This document shows positions 1-12,199 of a stretch of DNA of 64,000 nt, piece after piece. The translations under genes were made by a program, and so were the position numbers. How positions within the stretch are numbered: position 1 is the stretch's first letter; the number at the start of each line of letters is the position of its first letter. The stretch is from Jacaranda mimosifolia (lineage: Eukaryota > Streptophyta > Magnoliopsida > Lamiales > Bignoniaceae). The notes beneath the pieces are model-generated. The model did no database searches. It was given only the letters and a program-made list of their open reading frames with translations, and was not told where the DNA came from. The DNA lies in assembly GCA_018894105.1 (NCBI GenBank), contig CM032128.1, positions 21,123,001 through 21,187,000 of the forward strand, written 5' to 3'.

Positions 1-839
1 AAGGACCATACTTGCATGGTGACCATAAGCTATAATGGTTCATCATGATATTATTCATTCATCCAATTAGTTAGACTCCATGGGCTTGTTGCTAGACATT
101 GACCATGAAGATGGGGCGCTCTTCAATCAATAGAGATTAATTTAAAGAGTTATTAGTTTGAAGGAGTTTAAACTAATGTGAATAATTCAATATTCTAAAT
201 ATCACAATGAGTTGTGAGCCCATGTCCAATGAATGGATAAACCTAATGGATCAGACACACAAAGCCTAAGGAAACTCTTATTTGATACGAGGAATTTTCT
301 AAGGAGATAGAAAATTCATACTAGGCATTTTTAGAGAGAAAATGGTAGACTATTTAATTGGTCAATTTGGTTTGATTAATTTAAGTGTTAAATTAACCAA
401 AATAATTTAAAGAGTTAAATTAAGCTAATTAAATTAAGGTGTCAATTTAATTAGTGCCATATGACAATTAATTAAGTCAAGTTAATTTAAGGAGTTAAGT
501 TAAATTAATTAACTTAAAGATTTAATTTAATTAAATTGAGAATTTAAGTTTTGGAGGGAAATCAAATGGAAGAATCCAGTTGACTTTAAGTTAATTAGCA
601 TTTCATTTCATGAGATGAAATGCAAATGTTAATTTGAATGCAAATGCACACACAAGTTGGCAAGTTGGCCAACCTTCATGGAAGGTGTGATGGAAGCATC
701 CAAGAGCTTCCATCACCTCCTATGAACATGCCATATGACCGGAGCCCTATGCTAGTTGGCAATCCTCACATCTTTCCTCCAAAAAGTATGATATAATTCA
801 TGTGTTGAATAATCACACCAAAATTCTCTCCTCTCTCTC
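1..839 (+). mobile_element. Copia-1 5' LTR, left part (cut by window edge)
   Basis: This matches the LTR copy at 25541-26870 nearly base for base (lead-in about AAGGACC, the Cys-less spacer of repeated TTAATT words, and the end near ATAATTCATGTGTTGAAT). The first ~830 bases of the LTR should lie left of the window, judged from the matching 3' LTR that starts at 19572. It is broken at 839 by a CACTA transposon and resumes at 13397, so 1-839 plus 13397-13895 form one LTR. Assignment to Ty1/copia comes from the gag-pol that follows on the same strand. Confidence is high that this is LTR DNA; the exact left limit is not visible. Confidence 0.85.
681..720. promoter_or_regulatory. Palindrome (stem-loop) in LTR, type II stem
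   Basis: TGATGGAAGC (688-697) pairs perfectly with GCTTCCATCA (706-715) around an 8-base loop, and flanking GGTG/CCTC bases partly extend it. The same arrangement recurs at 26706-26746. In related LTRs a palindrome of different sequence sits at the equivalent place just upstream of a TATA box (22501, 43248, 48311, 27517). A role in LTR transcription or RNA folding is inference. Confidence 0.6.
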
Positions 840-859
840 CACTACAACAAATTGCACTT
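840..859 (+). repeat. CACTA-1 5' terminal inverted repeat
   Basis: CACTACAACAAATTGCACTT starts with the CACTA signature and is matched, with one difference, by the inverted copy at 13377-13396. Confidence 0.95.
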
Positions 860-1190
860 CGCGTGTAAAAACTTTGTTAACAAAGGTAAAATTCATTACA
901 AATGTTAGATATATAGTTACAAAATTGATTTTTCATGACAAATAAAATTTTCTTGAGTAACTAAGTAAAAGTCTTGCTACCTTTTACTCAAATTTGTTAC
1001 CTTAAATTTTTTATGTTCGTAACTAAATAATAATTCGTTATGGAAAATCTTATTTTGTTACATATAACATTTTCTGTCATAAAAGAAGATATATTTGTAA
1101 CAAAATTTAGTACCTTTTGTAGCAATGAAATATTTGTTACAAATAAAATACATTTTAACAAAGTTTGTAGTGACTAAACTTCAATTAATT
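860..1190 (+). repeat. CACTA-1 5' subterminal region
   Basis: This is rich in short repeated words around GTTAC, GTAAC and AACAAA in both orientations, such as those near 876, 898, 918, 980 and 1060. Transposase-binding subterminal repeats of this kind are typical of CACTA elements. The unit is degenerate, so binding is inferred from family knowledge. Confidence 0.6.
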
Positions 1191-1338
1191 TCCCTCCAAA
1201 ATTCATTCCCTCCAAATATCAATTGTACATATATGGTAACAATGATTTTCGTTACTAATTATAAATGGATATTAAATTAAATTTTTACAAATACTTTTGG
1301 GTTGGGCTTTTGTTCAAGAAATGGGCTTCACAATAATG

Positions 1339-1885
1339 TAAAGAATGACACTAATTCATTATAAAATTAGTGAAGCCCAATTAATAAAAAGGGAGTTGCT
1401 AAATCCCAATTAATCAACTATGTAATTTAATGTCAAACCCAATTCTTTACCAAATAGCATTAATTTAATGACAAGTCGGTGAACTCATACTAACAAAAAG
1501 AAAAGTTGCAAAAGCCCAATTAATGAATTCTTTAAGCTACTGTCAAATCCAATTCATATAGAAATCCCAATTCACTAATTTACAAAGATAATTATTGAAG
1601 CCCAATTAATAAAAAATAAGTAGGTAAATCCCAATTAATGAATTTTTCAAATTAGTATGAAACCCAATTTGTCAATTCACTAAAATATTAGTTAAGTCAA
1701 TTAGTAAAAAAATAAGCTTGTCAACCCAAAGTAATCAATTATTTAAACTAATGTGAAGTCCAATTAATAAAAAATAAACTTAGTTCCTTAAAGAAAGTCT
1801 AATTCACCATTTACCTCACTTCAAATTTGTTCAAGACAAAATCTTACAATGAAGCCTAATTCACCACTTAATTTACTGTAAATTT
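1339..1885 (+). repeat. Large inverted repeat, left arm
   Basis: This arm is the reverse complement of 2076-2591, nearly without change, apart from a ~40-base insertion in the left arm around 1770-1815. Matching blocks include AATTCATTATAAAATTAG here against CTAATTTTATAATGAATT in the other arm, and GACAAAATCTTACAATGAAG against CTTCATTGTAAGATTTTGTC. The loop is about 190 bases (1886-2075). Transcription through it would give a ~500-bp hairpin RNA. The arms are built of AATTGGG-like words shared with the DNA downstream, so it probably arose by inverted duplication inside the transposon. Confidence 0.88.
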
Positions 1886-2075
1886 GATCAAACCTATTTC
1901 AGAATTGAGAACTCCCAATTCAGTGAATAATTCACAAAAAATTTATAAAACCCAATGTTTTAAAGAAAATTGGCTCAACTAATGGATCATTCACTTCAAA
2001 TTTCTTCAAGGTCAATCCTTAAAATAAAACCTAGTCCAACAATAATTCACTAAAAAATTGGTTAAGCCCAATTAC

Positions 2076-2591
2076 CAAATTTATAGTAAATTAAGTGGTG
2101 AATTAGGCTTCATTGTAAGATTTTGTCTTGAACAAATTTGAAGTGAGGTAAGTATTTTTTATTAATTGGACTTCACATTAGTTTAAATAATTGATTACTT
2201 TGGGTTGACAAGCTTATTTTTTTACTAATTGACTTAACTAATATTTTAGTGAATTGACAAATTGGATTTCATACTAATTTGAAAAATTCATTAATTGGGA
2301 TTTACCTACTTTTTTTTTATTAATTGGGCTTCAATAATTATCTTTGTAAATTAGTGAATTGGGATTTCTATATGAATTGGATTTGACAGTAGCTTAAAGA
2401 ATTCATTAATTGGGCTTTTGCAACTTTTCTTTTTGTTAGTATGAGTTCACCGACTTGTTATTAAATTAATGCTATTTGGTAAAGAATTGGGTTTGACATT
2501 GAATTACATAGTTGATTAATTGGGATTTAGCAACTCCCTTTTTATTAATTGGGCTTCACTAATTTTATAATGAATTAGTGTCATTTTTTAA
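2076..2591 (-). repeat. Large inverted repeat, right arm
   Basis: Reverse complement of the arm at 1339-1885. The high identity of the arms, compared with the more diverged direct repeats that follow at 2607-3660, suggests either a recent inverted duplication or gene conversion between the arms. Confidence 0.88.
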
Positions 2592-2606
2592 GAATTGGAC
2601 ATGACA

Positions 2607-3090
2607 TAATTTAAAAAATTAGTTAATTGTGCTTCTCTAATTTATTCATAATAACCGAGTTTCAAAAAATGTTTTAGAAAATTAGCTAGTAGGCTTTGTT
2701 TAAGAATTGGAATTCACAAATTATAACTTGGTTAGTAAATTGGTGAATTAAGATTTACATTAATTTAAAAATTGATTAATTGAGCTTCTCCAGCTAATTA
2801 AAATTTGTCTTTTACCAAATTGTTTAGTAAATGATGAATTAGACTTCATTCAAGAATTGGGTTACAAATATTTTAATGAATTTGTGATTGAGCTTTGTTT
2901 AAGAATTTGTCTTTCTTAATTAAAGAATTAGTTAATTTAACTCCACCAACTTCTTTTTTAAAATTGGGCTTGATAAATTTTTAAATGAACTCGGTTTCAT
3001 ATTAATTTATAAAATTCGTCAATTGGACTTTATCAACTTCTTTTTTCTTTATTTTCTGTTAACGGGCTTGACCAATTTTTCAGCAAATTA
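2607..3090 (+). repeat. Direct repeat, copy 1 (inside CACTA-1)
   Basis: This aligns along its whole length with 3177-3660: both open with AAAAAATTAGTTAATTGTG and both contain AGGCTTTGTTTAAGAA, TATAACTTGGT and TTCTTAATTAAAGAATTAG. The offset is about 568 bases. The copies differ by many substitutions, so the duplication is older than the inverted repeat next to it. No coding potential is seen. Confidence 0.75.
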
Positions 3091-3176
3091 ATAAATTGGG
3101 CTTCTTTGTGGACTTCAATTAATATCTTTTTAAGAATAATGATTCATCAATGGTAAAAAATTATGTTGGGTTTGAC

Positions 3177-3660
3177 TTTAATTTAAAAAATTAGTTAATT
3201 GTGATTCTCTAATTTATTTTTTAAGAACTAAATTTCACAAAAAGTTTTAGAAAATAATTTATTAGGCTTTGTTTAAGAAATGGAATTCACCAATTATAAC
3301 TTGGTGAGTAAATTGGTGAATTGAGATTTACATTAATCTTAAGATTGGTTAATTTAGCTTCTCTAGTTAAACTAAAATTGTATTTCACCAAATTTTTTAG
3401 TGAATTGATGAATTAGACTTCATTTAAGAATTGAGTTACAAATATTATAGTAAATTCGTGATTGAACTTTGTTTAAAAATTTGTGTCTTTCTTAATTAAA
3501 GAATTAGTTAACTTAACTTCACCAACTACTTTTTTAAAATTGGGCTTGAAAGTTTTTTAAATGATATGGGCTTCATATTAATTTATAAAATTCTTCAATT
3601 GGACTTTATCAACTTTATTTTTTCTTAATGGGCTTGCCCAATTTTCCAATGAGTTACTAA
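3177..3660 (+). repeat. Direct repeat, copy 2 (inside CACTA-1)
   Basis: Diverged second copy of 2607-3090 in the same orientation. The ~85 bases between the copies share the same AATTGGGCTT vocabulary. Confidence 0.75.
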
Positions 3661-4980
3661 TTGGCCATTCTTAATTAATTAAGTTACACATTAATTTATA
3701 GATTTGATTAATTGGACTTCATTGAGATTTTTTTTATTAATTTGGCTTGACCAATTTTTCAGTAAATTAATTCTAAATGACACAATAGTATTAAAATAAT
3801 AAATATATGTAAAATAGTTCAATTCAAAATATAAATATTTTATTTATTAATTCAAGTATCATAAATAAAAATTATCGATAAAAGTTTCAGTTTATCCTCT
3901 TAACTGTATATGTTTTATTATTTTTTTCACATTTTTGTTGACATGGCACATTGAATTGCCACATCATTGCCACGTGAGAAAACAAGAAGACAAATATGAT
4001 GATATGGCACCACGTGGTGCCAAATCAAACGAAATCAAGCACCATGTAGGATCAGGATACTGACGGATGAGTTTCGGGCCTAATTTATCCTCAAATTACC
4101 AAATTTCAGGATATATTGTACCAAACTTGCGGCCCGAAAAGATAAAATCAAAATGTGGCAGTGGGGTATAAGTACAGGACCGATCTTGTCGTTTTGTCTA
4201 ATTTAGTTTCCCTCCATCTTTGTATTCCCTCTAAAATTTGGAAGAAATTAAAAGCTAACAATTGTTTTTGTTATTAATTCCACATAATAATTTAATTTAA
4301 TTTCTTCCAAAAATTCCCTCCAAAATGAATTCCATTATTTTTTTTGAATCTCCCCCAATTTTAGCTCCTCCTTTCATTTTTTTGTAAAAATAATTTATAC
4401 CAAACTTAATTTCTTTTATATTATATTGTAAAATGAATTAACATAATTAATTAATAAAAAAATAAAAGTATAGAATCACTTTAGTCCCTCAAGTTTTAAT
4501 CTAGAATCATTTTAGTCCCCAACTAACGAAAGTTCATCTTTTAGTCGCTAATGTTAATATATTATTTTGTTTTAGTCCTCAAAACCACTTTGTGATGGTA
4601 TTTGATAGGAAAATTGACCAATCTTGCCTTTTAAGGGCAATATTGTCAGTTTAAGATTTTATGTTACGCTTTAGGCCTTAATTCAAAAATTTCCTTTTTT
4701 AAAGGTAAATTTATATTTTTACCCCCCATGAAAATGGAGAAGGGCAAAAAAAGTGCTTTATGAAAAAAAAAAATGCAAAAACCTTCCCGTGTATTAAAAT
4801 TATTGTTTCTTAACTTTATAATTAATTTATATTGATGTCATTTTATTAATATTAATTAATCATAAAGTCAATCAATAATTAGAAAGAATGAACTAAATTA
4901 GAATAGTTAACTTTTTAATTCTAAAATAAAATTGTAAAAATACTAAAATTATTAACTAGCTAAAGCCTAAAGTGACATTA
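3661..4980. other. Non-coding AT-rich interior of CACTA-1
   Basis: No gene is recognised. Around 3940-4200 there is a block with CCACGTGGTGCC-like palindromes and CATGGCAC words, of a kind common in decayed plant DNA transposons. Around 4477-4600 the phrase TTTAGTCCCTCAAG and its variants recur twice, which looks like the end of an old unclassified element. A faint counterpart on the other strand lies near 7020-7150, so 4470-7170 could be one older insertion, but this is not demonstrated. Confidence 0.3.
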
Positions 4981-5330
4981 AGAAGGTATTTAGCTAAACT
5001 TATTTAAAATGTCTTATAAGCTCCCGAATCTTATAAAATGTCTTTGGAATCTGTATCTTATAAGATATTTTTCGAATATATAAGATACTAGATTTGTTTT
5101 AAAAAAAATAATTTCTTGAAATGTTTGGATGATAAAATCTTGGAGCTTATGAGGTATTAGTAATGATAATTTTATAATTAATATGATTAAAATATCTTAT
5201 AAAATATTATAATTAATAAAACACTTTTTGATAATTTTATAATTAACGAAATACTTTTTGACATCTTATAAGCTATCAAATATCTTATAAAATAGTTTGA
5301 GAAGTTTATAAACCCACTCAAACGACTTCT
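4981..5330. mobile_element. MITE-like element (GTGTTTGG / TTATAAGC family)
   Basis: The ends are inversely related: AGAAGGTATTTAGCTAAAC on the left and, reversed, AGAAGTCGTTTGAGTGGGT on the right. The interior is full of CTTATAAGATGT-type palindromes. It is the same family as 25887-26276, whose ends are better preserved. It has no coding capacity. The target duplication is not clear. Confidence 0.6.
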
Positions 5331-7890
5331 AAATGTTTTAAAATATCTAACTATACTCTACAATTATATATAAGATGAATATATCATTTCATATTTTTAT
5401 TTTGTAGGCTTGTACTATTGTTATATAAACTTAGTAATATAGTTATAAGTTTAATAAATTTTATTTTATCCCCATATATTTAATTAAATTTTTGAAGAAC
5501 TGTTAGCATCCTTAACAAATTTGTAGACATCGGATGAAAATTTATATTAAAATTCAAAAATATCCTTCAAAAGCTGTTTTGATTATTTTTCAGACAAAAA
5601 TACCCCTCGACTTATTTGTAACTTCAACATGTGGGTTTAACTTTAATATTATTTAAATTACTCATAATAAATTTAAATAATTTTATTAATAATTTTTTTA
5701 AATATTAAATAATCTTTTAATTGAAGTTGAATTAAAAAAATAAAAATTAAAATCATCAACATATCTAAAGTAATTTAATCAAATTTAATTAAACATATTT
5801 ATTAAATTATAAAAGAAAAATAAAAATCAAATTCATTTCTTAATTAAATATGATTTTGTCTTTAAATTACATCTCAATAATATTTAAAAATAATAATATC
5901 TAAAATAATTTAAATAGATTAAGTTGAATATATTTATTAACTATAAAAAAGTATTTATTAACTAAAATAAATAATTTAAAAATAAAAATAAGATCTAAAA
6001 ACATCATACTAACAATAGTAATTTTAAAATATCAATTTCACCCTACCTAACTAATAAAAAAGTTATTGATATGATATTTTATTCCCTCCTAAAATAAAAA
6101 CAAATAAATAATTTCCACCTAATTCATTTTCCACCTACCATCCAAAATACAAACAAACAACCATCACATCCCCCAACTCCACTTTCGAAAAATTATTTTG
6201 CTAAAATATTTTGATAAAATGCTCCAATTCATAAACAAACAAGCCCTAATTTAAACTAATTTCATTAAATTTATTAATTTATAAAAAATAAAGAAGTCAA
6301 AATGTGTGAGATCTAGAGTTTTTATGAAAATAAATAATGTAAATAAAATAAAATCTAAAATTTTATTCTAACAATATAATTTTAATAATGTTACATAAAT
6401 AAATATTTTGAATTATTTTGAACAAAATAATGCAATGATTTTAAATAAATAACATAAGTAAAAAATTAATTTAGGCTAATTTGATTAAAATTTTTAATTA
6501 ACAATAAATAAATAAGTATATATATATATATTCTTTTTGCTCCTTCTCCTCCCTCCCCCCACCCACCCCCGCCTCTTCCAACCCACCCCCACCACCACCC
6601 CTGCCCCCTAACTAGGCTAGGCCATGGTTGGCTAGGCTAGAGGCCGATCGGCCATGGCCATCGCTGGATGTGGCTTGCCATGGCCAACTGCCAGATCTGG
6701 TTGCTGGCTGTTGGCCATTTTTCCATGGCCAGCTGCTGGCCATGGCCGGCAGTGAGGGGGGTGGGTTATATATATATTTATGTATATATTTATATGATAT
6801 ATATATTTATGTATATATTTGTATTGATATTATATATATATATTTATATGATATTTATATTGATATATAAATTTTTAATTTTTTATGAGGATTTTGTTAT
6901 ATATTTTAATTTTTTTTTTAATGAAGGTTGATTGGGCATTTCAAATTTTGTGGAAATTTTATAATAAATTAACTTTTTGGGGCTATTGGGAAATTAATTT
7001 TTTTTTAATTTAATGGTTTTGCCCTAACACTAACGGAAATTGAGCTGCTGTTCCAAATGTGTTAAAAAATTTAGAGTTTTGGTCATGTAAGTGTCAACCT
7101 AAGTACCAAAATTGCATACTCCTTATCCAATGGGACCAAAAATATAAATTTTCCAATATAACCAAACACTACGTTAGCAAAAAAAGGAAAAGTAAGGGCT
7201 CCAATGATATGGTAACAATTTTATTGGGCTAGCTGCAATTTATCCCCCTGTGATTTGTGAAATAAGCATCAAACCCTCATGTGAAAAAAATATATACAAA
7301 ATAACTTCCGTATATTTTATAAAACCACGCACACTACCTCCCCCTCCACATTTGTTGCACATTTAACATAATTTTAATATAAAAATACCAATTTACCCTT
7401 AATCATTTCACATATATACAATTCAATTTAAATAAAATTTTATTATCATATTTTATTTATTTTTTCTTTTTTTCATTCTTTTCTTTTCTTTTTATTCTCA
7501 TTTCTCTCTTCTTTTGTTATTTCATATATTTCTCATTTTATACATATATATAAATTTATCATTGTTTCTCATTTCTCATTATTTCATATATTCTCATTTT
7601 ATACATATTTATATATATAACTTTATCTATAAAATTTTTAATAATTTTTATTCTTATCTTTTTTCTTTCTAATTATTCATACATGTATACTTATTTTTTT
7701 CTATTTTTACTTATTCACATATATATAATATACATATATATATATAAATTTATCAATAAAATTTAAATTACTTTTATTTTTATCTATTTTTTCTATTTAT
7801 GCATTCCGAATTAAATAATATTAATATTTATAAAAATATATAATATAATTTTTTATTAATACTTATATACATATATCGTGTATATATATA
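5331..7890. other. AT-rich interior of CACTA-1 with simple repeats
   Basis: No gene is supported. A pyrimidine-rich track (6532-6610) is followed by a short GC-rich patch with repeated GGCCATGG and TGGCCATGG words (6615-6752), then a TATATATTTATATGATAT microsatellite (6765-6870). Small open frames here come from the simple repeat. From 7225 to 7560 there is a block of the style seen in plant MITEs (TTTATCCCCCTGTGATTTG), followed by polypyrimidine tracts. Confidence 0.4.
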
Positions 7891-8115
7891 CACCACAAGA
7901 AAATATGTTAATCGTGGCATATATTTTGCGACGGTTTGTCTCAATCACAGCAAAATATTAATTTGACAGTGGTCAAGTGACGATTTATCCAAACCACCGT
8001 TGAATTAGCCATTTAGCGGCGGTTTCAAAAAATCGCCTCGAAATTCATAATAAATGGCGACAGTTAGCGTTAGCCGCCATTGAATGAATAACTTCGCGCT
8101 GGTTTTTCTAAACCT
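7891..8115 (+). mobile_element. Fragment of another CACTA-type terminus
   Basis: It begins CACCACAAGAAAATATG, one base from the common plant CACTA terminus CACTACAAGAAAA, and continues with repeated GGCGGTTT, GCGACGG and ACCGCCG words. That is the usual subterminal design of that CACTA group. The opposite terminus was not found, so this is probably a truncated copy. A TATATATATA run precedes it. Confidence 0.5.
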
Positions 8116-8326
8116 CCGCAATTAATAATATTGTCTCTTTTGCTTATTAGATTGCCCTTTGTTTTTTACTTTAATGGTTTTTGTCCATAAATTTTTAATA
8201 TATATATGCAATGCCAATTATTTTTTATAAATATATTTTTTTATAAATTTCTAAAATAAAGTGTTTTATATTATAAGCTCTTCTACAAAATGTAAAGAGG
8301 TATTCACTTATTTTTAAAATTTGAAT

Positions 8327-11300
8327 TGTAACACCCCTAGAATTCGGTATTTTGAAAAAATAAGAATTTAAAAATCAAGATACTTGTTGATCGAATTTTA
8401 GGGCTCGAAGAATAAATAAAAAGGACTTGATTGTAAGAATTTTTAAAGTTTTGGGGTCAATTTGCAATTTACAAAAACTTGATTGAGCAACTTTTAAAAG
8501 TCTTGGGGGTTTGCATGGAATATCTCTTGGTCAAAGGGGTCAAAATCATGCACTAGCATAATTTAGGGCTGAAATGAAGACACTAACAACCTTGGAGGAC
8601 TTAACTGTAAGCAGCAACAAAAATTTGGGGGCCAATTGGGAAATCCTGAAAAGTTATTCTTTAAAAATCACATTTTCATTTCCTTCCCCATTTTTTCTTC
8701 AATTTTCCTTTCTTATCCACCAAAGGCCATTACCTTTCTCTCCGGAAACAACCCTAAACAAAAAACTACTCTGATCATCTTCTTTCCCTTGATCTCAGCT
8801 TCACATCCATACCACATGCACACACAAACTCCAAAGAATCACCAAAAAATGTGAAGGTTGAATCGAGCAACAGTAAGCTCTTCGAGCAATGGTGAAATAG
8901 CAATGATGCTGGGTTTTGGGTAGTATTTTTGGTAGAGCTCAGCTCAGGGATTGTAAGGGTGGTCAGACTGAAGATTGGGCCGGCGACGGCGGTGGAAATG
9001 GGAGAAATCGATGCGGCGGCTGAATGGTATTTGGTGTTTCAAGTCAAAATTGAAGGTTGTTGAGGCAGCGAAACTTGAAATTAGTTGTGGCATTGGGTTC
9101 AAGAGGTTGAGAGGAGCATTTTGGAGGTCATTATGTGTTTTTTGCCGCTGGTGCCTCAACAAAACTTGAAATTAGTTGTGGCATTAGGTTTAGGAGGTTG
9201 ATAGGAGCATTTCAGTGGTGATTGGGTGTTTTCAGCGGCGACGGTGAGGAGTCAGTGTCATCTCCTCATCGCGACGGTTGTGACGGTGTTCTTGGTTCGT
9301 GAATTCGAGGCTTCGTTGATGGAATCATGGGTAAAAAAGTTGGGAAAGGGTTTTGTTTACACATATGTATATACACTTTTTGTACCATTATCTTGTTGAA
9401 CCTTGTATTATGCAAGAATGAAAGATTAAAATGCAATTAATATGTATATTTCCCCATGCATGGAGTATTGGGTAGTTAATAGACCTGGATATGTCTTGTT
9501 ACATGCCTAAATATGGACTAAATAAGTTTATTAACAGATTAAATCTTAATTTATAGATTTAAGACCTAAGTGGCATTTGTTGGGACTGATTATGAAGAGT
9601 TAAGCTATTATTATGGTTTTAGGATGATATTATGAGAAGATTGTGTAATTGAGGATCAATTTATGTTCTGTTATTAGACTTGATATGAAAATTGGGATTT
9701 ATTTTAGCAATAACGACCTTATTGGCCATTTTGGGCCAACAGTACAATTTGAGCCCTAAAACTATCATATTAATCAAGAAATTAGTGATTTTGGGTTAAT
9801 GATGCACATAATAGTGATTATTGAGGTCAAATGTAGATTTTGACTATAATTATACTTTTTTGGTTAGGTGATGAGGAAGAAGGTCCAGCAGACTATTAAG
9901 CTATTGATTGTGATGGCCTTCTGAGAGTTTTAAGGTAAGGGTCTGCCATTCTGGCCTTGTTTATATCTATCTGTTCTTGTGAAATGACCCATGTGCGGGT
10001 CTAACATAATTGTATTGACTGTTCTTGATTGTTGACATCGCACTTGCTTGAGTACTTGTTCTTGTTATTGGAATTTTTCTTGCTCGCGTGTTCAATTGTT
10101 AATTGTTACTTAACACTTGTACCCCTGTGAGGGTTTCTATTCCTGTATCGTACTTGTTGAAAATCCGTACATTATCTGAAATCTTGCTTGTTATCTATTA
10201 ATTAACTTATACCCTTGTGAGGGATATTGCCTGTTTCTGTTATGGTGTCCAGAACTCTTATTATGATGTTGCCTTCTGTCCCTTATACACCACAGCTTTG
10301 CCGGCTGACCCTATATTACATATTGAATCATTTTTTAACTCGAAATAGCCTTGCTGGCTAGTATATTTTGCATCTTATTTGTTCCAAACTTGTACCTTAT
10401 TGTAATCTTAACTCTTTTAAATGTCTTGTTCGATTAGTACTGTAAAATATGTGTTAGGCAGAGCAAAGAGCCACACTAGTTGACAGGATATGTCTAGTGG
10501 GGGCCTCTCTTGAGTCTGTCCCCATTAGCACCTCTGGATTTCAGTACTAGACAACTTCTAGACTTTACTTGGTTATACTCATATTTATTGCTTTGAAGGC
10601 TAAACTCTTATCTATTGACATTACATTATATTAACCTATCGGACACCATGGGCGAATATCACTTGAAGAGACGCTACGGAGGGATTTGGGCCCCTGGACA
10701 AGGTCTGAAAGACGGTCGAGGGAAACAAACCAATGGATACAAGTCTTACGGCTAGTACCCACCTACGATCCTGACTTACAGGTAGTTGGAGGTAGCAAAT
10801 TGTGAGTAGCGGGATCCGGCATGCTGTCGACCATGCCATATAATCAAGTTGTTACATACTGAGCTGAGTGCTCGAGCAATGGAGCGATAAGAAAATATTG
10901 TTTATATTGTATCGACGCTCGGTACTAGCAATTATGATTTGATCTAGGTGTAATCAGGTTGAAATGACCAACAGTCTATTAAGTTCCATATCATATGTGT
11001 CATGTACTCTATTGATCATGTTAAAAATTCTTGCTTATTATCGAATGTTGTTCATATTGAAAAATCTTGCTTATTACAGAATTTGTTTGTTGATTGTTGC
11101 ATCTCAATGGTTTTCCTTCGAATCCTATCCTTTTCTTCTGCCTCACTAAGTCTTTAGGACTTACCATCCTTGTTGTTATTTATTTTTCCCACACAGGTCT
11201 AAGTGAGAAGCAGAAGCCCATGCTTTGGTTTGAAAGTTTATTTTGTAATAGGTTAGGTATCGTGATTGTACATATAGTCTACACCTGATCGATATAGCTA

Positions 11301-11513
11301 TCTAAGAAATGTTCTATGAATGTTTGTAATGAATCTGAAATACTTGGTTGTACATACTTCGCTCAATGGAGTGATTAATCTTTTGGGTTAGTGCGAGCTT
11401 TTTTCCTTTAAGTTGGTTAAATTTCAAATTCCTTAGCTATCATTTGATCTATATTTTAAGACTGAACTAAGTGGCGCCTCAACTTGGGTGCTATCTTGAG
11501 AGGGGGTGCTACG
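8327..11513 (+). mobile_element. Solo LTR, Ty3/gypsy-type
   Basis: It starts TGTAACACCCCTAG and ends GGGGGTGCTACG, which is the imperfect inverse (GGGGTGTTACA type) found at the ends of many plant gypsy LTRs. Flanking 5-mers TGAAT (8322-8326) and TGAAC (11514-11518) look like a decayed target duplication. Near the 3' half, 11140-11210 reads CCTCACTAAGTC then CACACAGGTC, a layout common in such LTRs. No internal gag-pol is present, so a solo LTR formed by recombination between LTRs is the simplest reading. It sits inside what looks like a MITE (8230-8326 and 11514-11660). Confidence 0.7.
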
Positions 11514-11518
11514 TGAAC

Positions 11519-12170
11519 ATACTTCTGCAAAAATTTAGACCGCATAAAATTTAAGTTTTTATTTTATTTATACATTGTAAGGTTTATTTTAAAAAATAAA
11601 ATCTGATATTTTTATAGGCTTAAAAAATTCTTATAAAAACTTAGCCAAACACCCACTTAGTCTATATTTCTATTTATCTATTAATATTATATATTTTGAT
11701 TAATGAAATAAATTATTATAGTATTTTCTTTACCCAAAACTCACAATGCAAAAATATTACTCACTTACCCAACAATTTATATATACATATATGTAATAAA
11801 ATTTGTTTGCTTCATGCAGCTATGTTATATAATTATCCCACACTTTCTGTTTATTTCTTTTAGTTCACTATTTGATACTCTTATTTTATTTACTCAAATG
11901 ACAATTCCTATTTTATTTTTAAAAATAATAATATTATTCTCAAATATTCTAATAAACTAATTATGTCATATCATTAATTTTCAAAACTTATTTTTAATAG
12001 TGTAAAAAAATTCACACCTTTTACTCTTCCGACTAATATTTTTTATAATTTTATCTTCCTTACATTAAGAACTAGGGGTATAAATGAGACGAGATGATTC
12101 GCGAACAATTTAAGCCCGTTAGTTAAACGAGTCAAGCCAAGTTTACTAAGTATCTACGCACATATTTATA
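11519..12170. other. AT-rich flank with MITE remnant
   Basis: Bases 11590-11660 end in AACTTAGCCAAACACCCAC, which matches the right terminus of the MITE family at 25887-26276. With TTATAAGCTC near 8270 on the other side of the solo LTR it suggests one MITE split by the LTR. The remainder to 12170 is AT-rich and shows nothing recognisable. Confidence 0.4.
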
Positions 12171-12199
12171 TTAACAAATCAGCTGTAGCCAAGTTGGTA

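Noticed and set aside
6628..6931. Two overlapping + strand open frames with Ile/Tyr repeats
   Set aside because: They are translations of GGCCATGG words and a TATATATTTATATGATAT microsatellite; no protein family and no codon signal.
8574..9169. Short frames near the 5' part of the solo gypsy-type LTR
   Set aside because: They lie within LTR sequence, lack known domains and overlap on opposite strands.
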